Shown here: positions 7,964 to 16,018 of the stretch, one piece after another
Numbering within the stretch: the first letter of the stretch is position 1
How the letters are laid out: each line of letters begins with the position of its first letter
Assembly: GCA_003963115.1 (NCBI GenBank)
Contig: RXJQ01000033.1
Coordinates: 1-64,000 of the forward strand
DNA from: Burkholderiales bacterium
Lineage (GTDB): Bacteria > Pseudomonadota > Gammaproteobacteria > Burkholderiales > Burkholderiaceae_C
Reading direction: 5' to 3'
DNA: 64,000 nucleotides
The notes under the pieces: generated by a model
What the model was told of the DNA's origin: nothing
What the model saw: the letters and a program-made list of their open reading frames with translations, nothing else
Database searches by the model: none
Made by a program: the position numbers and the translations under genes

Positions 7964-9187
7964 TCAGCGACCGTAAGGTGCAGCCAAGGGTTCACCCACG
8001 AACAGGCCCTGCTGCGGCCACGCCACGCTCTTCCAGTAGGCCTCCAGTGCGGTTGCGCCCTGAATGTAGTAAAGCAAAAGCACCTGCGGGTTGGGAAACT
8101 TCTGGAAGTGGGCGCAGGGCTCGCTGACCGTGCCATAGCTGGCGGTCGCGCCGGCCTCGATCCAGGACAGCACATTCATCTGGCCGAACGAGTCATCCAG
8201 CTTGCCTCCAAACGAGGTCAGGTGATCTGCCAGCGCACCAGGCACGAAGCCAACCGTGTCGAGCCCGTCCACCGTGGCCCGGCCAGTCATATAGATCAGC
8301 ACGCGGTCAACATTGCGCAAGGCCTCGGCCTGGTCCAGGAAGACATTGATCCCCACCCTGGGCTCGGGCCCAGCGGGCGGAAAGAAAATCTGGCGCACGC
8401 TGCGCACCTCATCGGACGTCGTGACGTAGTGCACGTCCACGGGCGGCGCACCACGCAGGCCCAGCGTGCCATCAGACCGCACGCCACGGTCGATCATGGC
8501 CTTGGCGCCCTCCACGTCCTTGGCGGCCAGCAGCATGCCCAGGCGCATGTGGTGATCTTTATAGGGGCTGGTCGAGATAGAGCCAAAGTAGGACGATAGC
8601 CGGCTCTTATGGCCTGGCTTTCGGCAGTCCTCGCTGCACAGTCGCCCGTCATAACCCAAGGCCAGCGCCCCGGTAATCGAGTTGCAGTCCACGCTGAAAG
8701 GCTGCCTCCATGCCAGGGCCAGGCCCTGAACCTTGTTGCCGTAGAAAGCATCCACCTTCTTCGAGAAGTCCGCGAACTCCGCAGGCGTCAGGCCGGCCTT
8801 CACCGGCAGGCTCACGCGCAAGATCTGCTCTTCCGGTATCCGACGGGCCCGGGCGTAGTATTCACCGACCTGCACCGAATAGGGGTCGTCCGTGTTGATG
8901 ACAAGGCCCAGATCCTTGACACCCATGCGCCCGAAGACACGCGGGACGGGTGACAACCACTTGCGCACGGGTGCCGAAGCAGCCGATGCGCTTGTTGACG
9001 CGGCGGTCGTCGAAGCGGCAGCGGATGACGATGCCGCCTTGTCCGTCGAGCTGGGTTGCGCGCTGGCGATGAAGGCCAGACCGAGTGCCAGGATGCCGAT
9101 CAAGTGACGGATAGGGATGCGAGCCAAGAAAAAGGGACGGCTGCGCAAAGTGCGCAAAAGTTGCACATCAAGTCTGTAATTGGTCAT
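7964..9187 (-). CDS. TIGR03790 family secreted protein of unknown function
   Basis: The chosen ATG at 9187 gives about 407 aa; an in-frame ATG at 9277 exists but would overlap the iclR leader. A hydrophobic signal segment (HLIGILALGLAFIASAQ) is followed by a low-complexity Ala/Ser/Thr linker. The conserved body has DLGLVINTDDPYSVQVGEYYARAR, a shortened form of which (xLGLVIN..DP.S..IG.YYxxxR.IP) is the hallmark of TIGR03790, and ends FVGEPLAAPYGR. Families of this type are exported, but no biochemical activity is known to me. It stands alone, divergent from the IclR regulator, which could control it. Confidence 0.7.
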   Translation of the reverse strand: MTNYRLDVQLLRTLRSRPFFLARIPIRHLIGILALGLAFIASAQPSSTDKAASSSAAASTTAASTSASAASAPVRKWLSPVPRVFGRMGVKDLGLVINTDDPYSVQVGEYYARARRIPEEQILRVSLPVKAGLTPAEFADFSKKVDAFYGNKVQGLALAWRQPFSVDCNSITGALALGYDGRLCSEDCRKPGHKSRLSSYFGSISTSPYKDHHMRLGMLLAAKDVEGAKAMIDRGVRSDGTLGLRGAPPVDVHYVTTSDEVRSVRQIFFPPAGPEPRVGINVFLDQAEALRNVDRVLIYMTGRATVDGLDTVGFVPGALADHLTSFGGKLDDSFGQMNVLSWIEAGATASYGTVSEPCAHFQKFPNPQVLLLYYIQGATALEAYWKSVAWPQQGLFVGEPLAAPYGR

Positions 9188-9262
9188 GGGCGTTATGAAA
9201 TGCCGAAAACGACGGGGCAGACGGGTGGAAATGTGCTCAAGACACCGATTATTTCGCCGATT

Positions 9263-9303
9263 GAGGAGGGATCTCACCTTTCAAAATCTCCTCTCACGGA
9301 GGA
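9263..9303 (+). promoter_or_regulatory. iclR leader: mutually exclusive pairing around the ribosome site
   Basis: GAGGAG (9263-9268) can pair with CTCCTC (9288-9293). The same CTCCTC can instead pair with the Shine-Dalgarno GGAGGA (9298-9303), which lies 8 nt before the iclR ATG. This could be a translational switch or a chance result of purine-rich sequence. Confidence 0.3.
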
Positions 9304-9311
9304 AAATCCCG

Positions 9312-10043
9312 ATGAGCGACGTCAAATCAGCTTCCACTTCGATCCAGGTTCTCAGCAGAATGTTCAGTCTGCTGGACACGCTGGCGCGTGACGGAGATGC
9401 GGTTTCTCTGAAATTGATCAGCGAACAAACCGGTCTCCACCCCTCCACCGCCCACCGCATCCTCAATGACCTCGCCGTTGGCGGCATGGTCGAGCGTTCT
9501 GGCCCCGGCAGTTACCGCCTCGGCCTGCGCCTGCTTGAGTTGGGCAATCTCGTGCGTGCACGCCTGGACGTGCGCGAGCTGGCTGTGCGTCCCATGCAGG
9601 AACTCCACCGCCTGACCGGTCACCCCGTTTCCCTGTTTGTCCGCCAGGAAGACGACGCTTTGTGCATCGAGCGCACGGTGTCCGAGCGCAATGGCGTGCA
9701 GGTCACCCGTGTGATGGGTCTGCGTGTGCCGCTGACCAGCAGCGCCGCCGGCAAGATCCTGCTGCTCAACGATTCGGGCTCCAACCTGCAATCGCTGTCC
9801 AACGGGCACCCTGGCCTGTCGGCCGAGCTCAGCCAGATCCGTCAAAGCGGTCTGGCCCAAGAAGGTGAAGGCCAAGACCCTTCGCTGCAACTGGCTGCCG
9901 CCCCGATCTGGGACGACCAGGGCCGCGTGACCGCCAGCCTGGCGCTCAACGCACCGGTCGCCCGTATCAGCCCCGAATGGGGCGAGGCACTGAAGAACAC
10001 CGCCCAGCGCATTTCTGGCAGCCTGGGCTGGATCCGGCCCTGA
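9312..10043 (+). CDS. IclR-family transcriptional regulator
   Basis: The start is ATG 9312, chosen for the GGAGGA site 8 nt upstream, giving 243 aa (family usually about 250). The N-terminal winged helix (SIQVLSRMFSLLDTLAR...LHPSTAHRILNDLAVGGMVER) is followed by the IclR effector domain, with LTSSAAGKILL and a C-terminal AAPIWDDQGRVTASLALNAPV. IclR proteins bind DNA as dimers/tetramers and respond to small aromatic or carboxylic ligands. The usual effector-domain Cys is not evident. No catabolic operon is adjacent; the nearest candidate target is the divergent gene at 7964-9187. A bidirectional terminator follows. Confidence 0.9.
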   Translation: MSDVKSASTSIQVLSRMFSLLDTLARDGDAVSLKLISEQTGLHPSTAHRILNDLAVGGMVERSGPGSYRLGLRLLELGNLVRARLDVRELAVRPMQELHRLTGHPVSLFVRQEDDALCIERTVSERNGVQVTRVMGLRVPLTSSAAGKILLLNDSGSNLQSLSNGHPGLSAELSQIRQSGLAQEGEGQDPSLQLAAAPIWDDQGRVTASLALNAPVARISPEWGEALKNTAQRISGSLGWIRP

Positions 10044-10062
10044 ACCGGCCAGGTCCCAAAAT

Positions 10063-10090
10063 AAAAAAGCACCTTTCGAGGTGCTTTTTT
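10063..10090. terminator. Bidirectional intrinsic terminator between iclR and pbpG
   Basis: AAAAAAGCACCT and AGGTGCTTTTTT form a perfect 12-bp stem closed by a TTCG tetraloop, with T-runs in both directions. It separates two convergent genes. Confidence 0.95.
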
Positions 10091-10140
10091 CATGGCCGGT
10101 GAATGCAGCCGGCAAAGAGGCTCAGTTATGGCTCAGCAGT

Positions 10141-11274
10141 TCAGGACGTGACCTTGTTGTGCTGGGGCAGGCTGCTGATCGCACCCTTTTGCGTGGCCGA
10201 CTCGATCCAGCGGCGCACGCGCTCGGCATCCGCCTGGCGAGAGTATTTGCCGGTCGAATCCAGGAACACCATGATGAACTTGCGGCCGGCCATCTTGGCC
10301 TGCATCACCAGGCAGCGACCGGCCTCGACGATGTAGCCCGTCTTTTGCAGACCGATGTCCCAGGCCGGGTTGCGCACCAGGCTGTTGGTGTTGTGGAACT
10401 GGACCTGACGACGCCCCAGGCGCACCGCATACTCATGCGAGGTAGACAGCTCACGGATCAGCGGCTGCTGGTATGCCGCCTTCACCAGGGCAGCCAGATC
10501 CTTGGCACTGGACTGGTTGCCGCTGTTGAGCCCGGTCGGGTCGACATAGTGTGTGTCTGCCATGCCCAGCGAGCGGGCCTTGGCGTTCATCGCCACCACA
10601 AAGGTTGGCAGGCCACCCGGGAAAGTGCGGCCCAAGGCATGCGCCGCGCGGTTCTCAGACGACATCAGCGCCAGATGCAGCAACTCGCCGCGGGTCAGCG
10701 TGGCGCCGACAGCCAGACGCGAGCTGCTGTTCTTCTCGGTGTCCACATCTTCCGACGTGACCGTGATGGCCTCGTCCATGTCCAGCTTGGCTTCGACCAT
10801 GACCATGGCGGTCATCAACTTGGTCAGCGAAGCAATGGGCAGGACGGCTTCAGGGTTCTTGGCGAACAGGACTTCATTGGTGTCCTGGTCCACCACCAGG
10901 GCCACACTGGACTTCAGATCGAGCGGGTCTTGCGTGTGGTGCAGACCATAGAGCTGGCCGAACGACGAGCCGGAAGCGCTGGAAGCGGCGACCATATTGG
11001 TCGACGGCTTGACAACATTGGCGGCATTGATCGAGACGGGCGTCAGCTTGGCGGGTTCGCTGCCATCATCAGAGGCCGTGCGGATGGCGCTGGCGCCGCT
11101 GGCGCGCGCATGGGACTTGGCGTGACGGTGCGACTTCTTGCCCTTCTTGCAGGCCTTGGTAGCAGTGGACGTACAGCTCTTGGTGGCGGCTTCAACCGAC
11201 GTGCCGACCGAAAAGGACAGCACGGAAACAAGTGCAACAACCAGCCAGTTTTTCTTCAATTTCGAGCACGCCAC
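10141..11274 (-). CDS. pbpG: D-alanyl-D-alanine endopeptidase (PBP7/DacA-type)
   Basis: This 377-aa member of the serine peptidase S11 family (low-molecular-weight penicillin-binding proteins) cleaves D-Ala peptide bonds or crosslinks in the periplasm. It has an N-terminal signal segment (LVVALVSVLSFSVGTSVEAA), then a Lys/His/Arg-rich linker (about residues 32-60). All three active-site motifs are present: SLTK (Ser149-Lys152), SEN (206-208) and KTG (311-313). No C-terminal amphipathic anchor is evident, which favours PBP7 (endopeptidase) over PBP5-type carboxypeptidase. It is monocistronic, convergent with iclR. Confidence 0.88.
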   Translation of the reverse strand: MACSKLKKNWLVVALVSVLSFSVGTSVEAATKSCTSTATKACKKGKKSHRHAKSHARASGASAIRTASDDGSEPAKLTPVSINAANVVKPSTNMVAASSASGSSFGQLYGLHHTQDPLDLKSSVALVVDQDTNEVLFAKNPEAVLPIASLTKLMTAMVMVEAKLDMDEAITVTSEDVDTEKNSSSRLAVGATLTRGELLHLALMSSENRAAHALGRTFPGGLPTFVVAMNAKARSLGMADTHYVDPTGLNSGNQSSAKDLAALVKAAYQQPLIRELSTSHEYAVRLGRRQVQFHNTNSLVRNPAWDIGLQKTGYIVEAGRCLVMQAKMAGRKFIMVFLDSTGKYSRQADAERVRRWIESATQKGAISSLPQHNKVTS

Positions 11275-11382
11275 GGTACAGCCCTTTCGTCTTCACGCAA
11301 GTGTAATAAAAAAACGCGCAAGATCAAAGACTTACGCGTCCTTTATCAAGTGGTCTGGCCAATCAGACCACCGTTGTGCGGG

Positions 11383-12924
11383 TCAACCCTGTGCCGCGAC
11401 CCTCTCCGCCTTGCTGTGAAGCTTGTTCAACGCAGAAAGATAGGCTTTGGCTGACGCCACAACGATGTCCGGGTCGGCTCCGACCCCATTGACAACTCGG
11501 CCGCCATGCTGCAGACGAACTGTCACCTCCCCTTGTGATTCTGTGCTTCCGGACGTGATCGCATTCACCGAGTAGAGGACGATTTCCGCGCCACTTTTCA
11601 CGACAGCCTCGATTGCCTTCAAACTGGCGTCCACCGGGCCATTACCATCGCTCTCCGAGCGGTGTTCCTGCTCCCCGGCAGCAAAGACGATGCTGGCGTG
11701 CGGACGCTCGCCCGTCTCGGAACGCTGCGACAGCGCCACCAGCCGGTAATGCTCGTGCTCGTTCGTGACACTTTCATCACCCACCAGCGCGATGATGTCT
11801 TCGTCGAAGATCTCGCTCTTGCGGTCAGCCAGCTCCTTGAACTTGGCGAACGCCGCGTTGACTTCGGCTTCCGAATCCAGGTCGATGCCGAGGTCTTGCA
11901 GGCGCTGCTTGAATGCGTTGCGGCCAGAGAGCTTACCCAGCACGATCTTGTTGGCAGCCCAGCCCACGTCCTCGGCGCGCATGATCTCGTAGGTGTCGCG
12001 GGCCTTGAGCACGCCGTCCTGATGGATGCCCGAAGCGTGCGCGAAGGCATTGGCGCCCACGACGGCCTTGTTGGGCTGCACGACGAAACCGGTGGTCTGC
12101 GAGACCAGGCGCGAGGCCGGCATGATCTGCTTGGTGTCGATGTCCACGTCCAGACCGAAGTAGTCGCGGCGTGTCTTGACCGACATCACGACTTCTTCCA
12201 GCGCGCAATTGCCAGCGCGCTCGCCCAGGCCGTTGATCGTGCATTCGACTTGGCGCGCACCGCCGATCTTCACGCCGGCCAGCGAGTTGGCAACAGCCAT
12301 GCCCAGGTCGTTGTGGCAGTGCACCGACCAGATGGCCTTGTCGGAGTTGGGCACCTTCTGGCGCAGTTCACGGATGAAATTGCCATAGAGCTCGGGGATG
12401 GCGTAGCCCACGGTGTCGGGGATGTTGATCGTGGTGGCGCCCTCGTTGATCACGGCCTCGCAGACGCGGGCCAGGTAGTCGATGTCGGAGCGGTAGCCGT
12501 CTTCGGCCGAGAATTCGACATCACCGGTGAGGTTGCGGGCAAAGCGCACTGAGAGCTTGGCCTGCTCCAGCACCTGCTCGGGCGACATGCGCAGCTTCTT
12601 TTCCATGTGCAGCGCACTGGTCGCAATGAAGGTGTGGATGCGCCAGGAGTTGGCCCCCTTGAGCGCTTCGGCGGCGCGGCTGATGTCGCGGTCGTTGGCA
12701 CGAGCCAGCGAGCACACAGTCGAGTCCTTGATGACGTCGGCTATCGACTTGATGGCCTCGAAATCGCCATTGGAAGAAGCCGCAAAACCGGCCTCGATCA
12801 CGTCGACCTTCAGGCGCTCCAGCTGGCGGGCGATGCGCAGCTTTTCTTCGCGCGTCATGGAAGCGCCGGGCGACTGTTCGCCGTCGCGCAAGGTGGTGTC
12901 GAAGATGATGAGCTTGTCGGTCAT
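11383..12924 (-). CDS. leuA: 2-isopropylmalate synthase
   Basis: This 513-aa enzyme condenses acetyl-CoA with 2-ketoisovalerate, the first committed step of leucine synthesis. The start is ATG 12924, preceded by GGAG; a longer in-frame reading would cross the leader terminator. The catalytic TIM barrel begins [18 protein letters not shown] with metal- and substrate-binding residues. [10 protein letters not shown] carries metal-binding His residues, and NGLGERAGN is present. The C-terminal LeuA dimer/regulatory domain binds leucine for feedback inhibition. Transcription is very likely controlled by the leader peptide and attenuator at 12990-13119. The other leu genes are not in the window. Confidence 0.97.
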   Translation of the reverse strand: MTDKLIIFDTTLRDGEQSPGASMTREEKLRIARQLERLKVDVIEAGFAASSNGDFEAIKSIADVIKDSTVCSLARANDRDISRAAEALKGANSWRIHTFIATSALHMEKKLRMSPEQVLEQAKLSVRFARNLTGDVEFSAEDGYRSDIDYLARVCEAVINEGATTINIPDTVGYAIPELYGNFIRELRQKVPNSDKAIWSVHCHNDLGMAVANSLAGVKIGGARQVECTINGLGERAGNCALEEVVMSVKTRRDYFGLDVDIDTKQIMPASRLVSQTTGFVVQPNKAVVGANAFAHASGIHQDGVLKARDTYEIMRAEDVGWAANKIVLGKLSGRNAFKQRLQDLGIDLDSEAEVNAAFAKFKELADRKSEIFDEDIIALVGDESVTNEHEHYRLVALSQRSETGERPHASIVFAAGEQEHRSESDGNGPVDASLKAIEAVVKSGAEIVLYSVNAITSGSTESQGEVTVRLQHGGRVVNGVGADPDIVVASAKAYLSALNKLHSKAERVAAQG

Positions 12925-12989
12925 GGTGGTCTCCGTGGGACAGAAGTCGGCCAGGTGAGTTTCTCGATGGGGCCGCAGATTTCTTCCAT

Positions 12990-13028
12990 CCAAACAAAAC
13001 GGCCCGCAAGAAGCGCTTGGCGGGCCGT
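12990..13028 (-). terminator. leuA attenuator terminator
   Basis: Read on the minus strand, ACGGCCCGC (13028-13020), a 12-nt loop and GCGGGCCGT (13007-12999) form a perfect 9-bp GC-rich stem followed by TTTGTTT. It lies 34 nt after the stop of the Leu-rich leader ORF and 66 nt before leuA. The 5' arm can alternatively pair with 13074-13070 inside the leader ORF (CGGGC with GCCCG), giving a plausible antiterminator. Confidence 0.85.
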
Positions 13029-13062
13029 GATGCAAAGGGTACTTGTGTACAGACGATAGCGA

Positions 13063-13119
13063 TCAACGCGCCCGGGGCACTCCTAGCAGTAGTAGCAGCG
13101 ATGCGTTGAACATTTTCAT
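13063..13119 (-). CDS. leuL: leuA leader peptide with five consecutive Leu codons
   Basis: The 18-residue ORF MKMFNASLLLLLGVPRAR ends at TGA 13063. Its Leu run is encoded CTG CTA CTA CTG CTA; CTA is rare in the surrounding GC-rich genes, which makes the ribosome sensitive to charged tRNA-Leu. The leader-terminator-leuA order is the classical attenuation layout. No Shine-Dalgarno is visible, and a TATATT element (minus strand, 13132-13127) ends 7 nt before the ATG, so the transcript may begin at or next to the start codon (leaderless translation). That last point is inference. Confidence 0.85.
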   Translation of the reverse strand: MKMFNASLLLLLGVPRAR

Positions 13120-13201
13120 GCTGGGCAATATAACATGCCGCCCCAGGCTGCGATGCAGGTATAACGCCAAAGAAGCGCCAAGGACGCCCAGGAAATCGCG
13201 A

Positions 13202-14047
13202 TCAGCGATGCAGGCCAGCCTCTTCGGGCTCGTCGGTCGAGGTGGAGATCACGCTCACGCGCTTGCCCTGCATGCGCTTCCACACATACACGCCATAGCC
13301 CGACAAACCGTAGAACACGAAGATGCCGAACAGCACGATGGGCGGGTGGATGGTGATCACGGCGATCCCCAGCGCAATGGCCACGATCGAGATGAAGGGC
13401 ACGGTGCGGCGGAAGTTGACGTCCTTGAAGCTGTAGAACGGGATGTTGGTCACCATGGTCAGCCCGGCATACAGCGTGAAGCCACAAGCGAGCCAGACCA
13501 TGCCATGCAGCGAGCGAGCGGTTTCACCCAGGTCGGTCACAACCCAGATCAGGCCCATCACCAAGGCGGCGGCGGCTGGGCTGGGCAGGCCCTGGAAGAA
13601 GCGCTTGTCCACCACGGCGATGTTGGTGTTGAAGCGCGCCAGGCGCAAGGCAGCGCCCGAGCAGTACACAAAGGCCGCGATCCAGCCGAGCTTGCCCATG
13701 TCCTTGAGCGCCCATTCGTAGACGATCAAGGCCGGCGCCGCCCCGAAGGACACCATGTCCGACAGGCTGTCCATCTGCTCGCCAAAGGCGCTCTGGGTGT
13801 TGGTCATGCGGGCCACACGGCCGTCCAGGCTATCGAGCACCATGGCGCAGAAGATGCCCACGGCAGCCTGGTCGAAATGCCCATTCATGGCCATGACGAT
13901 GGCGTAGAAACCGCCAAACAAGGCGGCCAGCGTGAACAGATTGGGCAGGATGTAGATGCCTTTGCGGCGCGGACGCGGCAGATCATCCGCGTCATCCAGG
14001 CTCAGATCCCCGTTCGGATCGGCCTCGTTCTGGGAAACAGGTTGCAC
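13202..14047 (-). CDS. pssA: CDP-diacylglycerol--serine O-phosphatidyltransferase
   Basis: This membrane enzyme (about 281 aa) makes phosphatidylserine from CDP-diacylglycerol and serine. The CDP-alcohol phosphatidyltransferase motif is present as DSLDGRVARMTNTQSAFGEQMDSLSD (pattern DGxxARxxxxxxxxGxxxDSxxD), followed by about six to seven hydrophobic helices. There is no good ATG. GTG 14047 follows AAGG by 7 nt; TTG 14053, overlapping the psd stop codon, is the alternative. It is translationally coupled to psd, whose product would act on its product. Confidence 0.92.
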   Translation of the reverse strand: MQPVSQNEADPNGDLSLDDADDLPRPRRKGIYILPNLFTLAALFGGFYAIVMAMNGHFDQAAVGIFCAMVLDSLDGRVARMTNTQSAFGEQMDSLSDMVSFGAAPALIVYEWALKDMGKLGWIAAFVYCSGAALRLARFNTNIAVVDKRFFQGLPSPAAAALVMGLIWVVTDLGETARSLHGMVWLACGFTLYAGLTMVTNIPFYSFKDVNFRRTVPFISIVAIALGIAVITIHPPIVLFGIFVFYGLSGYGVYVWKRMQGKRVSVISTSTDEPEEAGLHR

Positions 14048-14049
14048 AG

Positions 14050-14697
14050 TCAAGCCTTGTTCAGGGTTGCCAGGATGGTGGTGGTGGCCGACACCTTGTC
14101 GCCAGGCGCCACCTTGGGCACCGCGTTGGGCGGCAGGTAGACGTCGACACGAGCGCCAAAGCGGATCAGGCCATAGCGCTGGCCGCGCGTGAGCGTGTCG
14201 CCCGGCTTCACCCAGCACAGGATGCGGTGGGCGATCAGGCCTGCCACCTGCACCAGCGTCACCAACTGGCCGTTGGACTCGATCACCACGGCATTGCGCT
14301 CGTGGCGACGCGAGGTGGTGTCCAGATCAGTGCTCACCAGTTGCCCCGGGATGTACTCGACCCGGCGGATCACGCCGTCGACACTCGCCCGGTTGGCGTG
14401 CAGGTTGAACAGGCTCATGAACACGCTGATGCGCAGGGCATCGCGGTCGGCATACGGGTCACGGGCCTTTTCGATGCGCACGACACGGCCATCCGCAGGC
14501 GAAAGCACCACCCCCGCCTGCGCCGGCACGGCACGCGGAGGATCACGGAAATAGAGCATATGGGCGATCAGGCCCGAGAGGGCCAGCAAGGCCGCCGTCG
14601 TGGGTCCTTGCCAGGCGAACGCTGCGCCACAGACCAGCAGGAGCACGCCCAGGAAGGGCCAATTGTCCCGGCCGGGTAGAGGAAAGGGATAACTCAT
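14050..14697 (-). CDS. psd: Phosphatidylserine decarboxylase-like protein (short form), processing serine replaced
   Basis: At 215 aa it has the size of the short PSD-A subfamily, which converts phosphatidylserine to phosphatidylethanolamine. An N-terminal membrane region is followed by FRDPPRAVP, SPADGRVV, ISVFMSLFNLHANR and ERNAVVIE, all typical. Active members self-cleave at Gly-Ser in a (F/L)IRFGSRVDVYLP motif, where the Ser becomes the pyruvoyl cofactor. Here the motif reads LIRFGARVDVYLP: residue 182 is Ala (codon GCT, 14154-14152), one base from TCT. If the base is correct, no pyruvoyl group can form at this site. The operon position next to pssA and the intact frame argue against general decay. 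Confidence 0.9.
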   Translation of the reverse strand: MSYPFPLPGRDNWPFLGVLLLVCGAAFAWQGPTTAALLALSGLIAHMLYFRDPPRAVPAQAGVVLSPADGRVVRIEKARDPYADRDALRISVFMSLFNLHANRASVDGVIRRVEYIPGQLVSTDLDTTSRRHERNAVVIESNGQLVTLVQVAGLIAHRILCWVKPGDTLTRGQRYGLIRFGARVDVYLPPNAVPKVAPGDKVSATTTILATLNKA

Positions 14698-14715
14698 CGT
14701 GCGGCGGAGGATACC

Positions 14716-15999
14716 TCAAGCGGCGTTCACATGGTGCATGACCCGCTGCGGATACGGAATGTCGACGCCCAGGCGGTTGAGCGCCTCGAGGATGGCCAGG
14801 TTGACGGCCGAGCGCGCGCCCATCTGGCCGTTTTCCGGGTCGCCGATCCAGAAGGCGATGGTCAGCTCCAGGCCGTCGGCGGCGAAATTGCTGAGGTAGA
14901 CGGACGCACTCGGGTCCTGCACCACCCGGGGCACGGCGGCGACCGCATCCCGCAGCAACGGCATCACCTGGGCCAGATCGGTGTCATAACCCACCTGCAC
15001 CACGGTGGTCAGCATGAGTTTGTTGTCAGCCAGGGAGGCGTTCTCGACGCGCTGGGTGATCAGCAGTTCATTGGGCACGATGGACTCGCGCCCGGAGGCC
15101 GAGCGCAGCACGGTGTAGCGGGTGTTGATGTCGGTGATGCGGCCTTCGAAGTTGTCGACCTTGACCAGATCACCAATGCGCAGGCTGCGTTCGGCCAGGA
15201 TCACGAAGCCGCTGACATAGTTGGCCGCCAGCTTCTGCAGACCAAAGCCCAGGCCCACGCCCACGGCACCACCCAGCACAGACAGTGCTGTCAGGTCGAT
15301 GCCGGCCGCCGACAAGGCCATGATCAGGCCGACCGACAGCAAGATGGCGCGGATGGCATTGGCGGCGATCTTGCGCAGCGACAGATTGTCGGTCGCGCCC
15401 TTGAGCAGGCGTGCCTCGATGGCCGAAGACAGGCTCAGGCTGAGGATCAGCACCAGCACGGCTGTCAGCGAGCCTTCGATCAGGTTGCGCAGGCTCACCT
15501 CGGTGGCGCCGATCTTCCAGGTGATGTCCTCCAGTTCGCCCAGCAGCATGGGCATGATGCCCGTCACCCACAGGACCGTGACGATCCAGGCCAGCCAGGA
15601 GACGGTCCGCTCCACCACCCTCACCGTCTGCGACTTCGGAAAGGCGACCTTCAAGACCTTGACCGTCAGGCGGATGACGGCCAGCGAGGCCAGCACCGGA
15701 ATGACCAGCCGGAACACCGTCAGCGGCAACACGCCCATGAACATCCGCCGTGCGGCCAGCGCCAGCATCAGTGCCAGCACCGGGAACAGCACGCCGTCCA
15801 CAATGACACGGCCAAACCACACGGAGTGCGGATCGCTCTGCGCCCCACGCCACAGGCGCAGGAGCAACCATGACAAGGCCAGACAGCCCAGCAGGATGCC
15901 AGCTTCGGCCAGGGCTGAGCGCTGCTGCAAGCCGTTGAGCAGTTCAATCAGTTCTTGAGAGGTGATGGGATGGGTGACCGCAGCGGTACTCACTGACAT
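14716..15999 (-). CDS. MscS-family mechanosensitive ion channel
   Basis: At 427 aa it is longer than E. coli MscS (286 aa), with four extra N-terminal helices. The pore-lining region and beta domain are clear: LSVLGGAVGVGLGFGLQKLAANYVSGF (glycine/alanine-rich TM3), then ERSLRIGDLVKVDNFEGRITDINTRYTVLRS and IVPNELLI. Such channels open under membrane tension on hypo-osmotic shock. It lies between the deacetylase gene (19 bp upstream) and psd (18 bp downstream) on the same strand, so co-transcription is likely. Confidence 0.92.
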   Translation of the reverse strand: MSVSTAAVTHPITSQELIELLNGLQQRSALAEAGILLGCLALSWLLLRLWRGAQSDPHSVWFGRVIVDGVLFPVLALMLALAARRMFMGVLPLTVFRLVIPVLASLAVIRLTVKVLKVAFPKSQTVRVVERTVSWLAWIVTVLWVTGIMPMLLGELEDITWKIGATEVSLRNLIEGSLTAVLVLILSLSLSSAIEARLLKGATDNLSLRKIAANAIRAILLSVGLIMALSAAGIDLTALSVLGGAVGVGLGFGLQKLAANYVSGFVILAERSLRIGDLVKVDNFEGRITDINTRYTVLRSASGRESIVPNELLITQRVENASLADNKLMLTTVVQVGYDTDLAQVMPLLRDAVAAVPRVVQDPSASVYLSNFAADGLELTIAFWIGDPENGQMGARSAVNLAILEALNRLGVDIPYPQRVMHHVNAA

Positions 16000-16018
16000 G
16001 TATGTAAAGGAGACGTTC

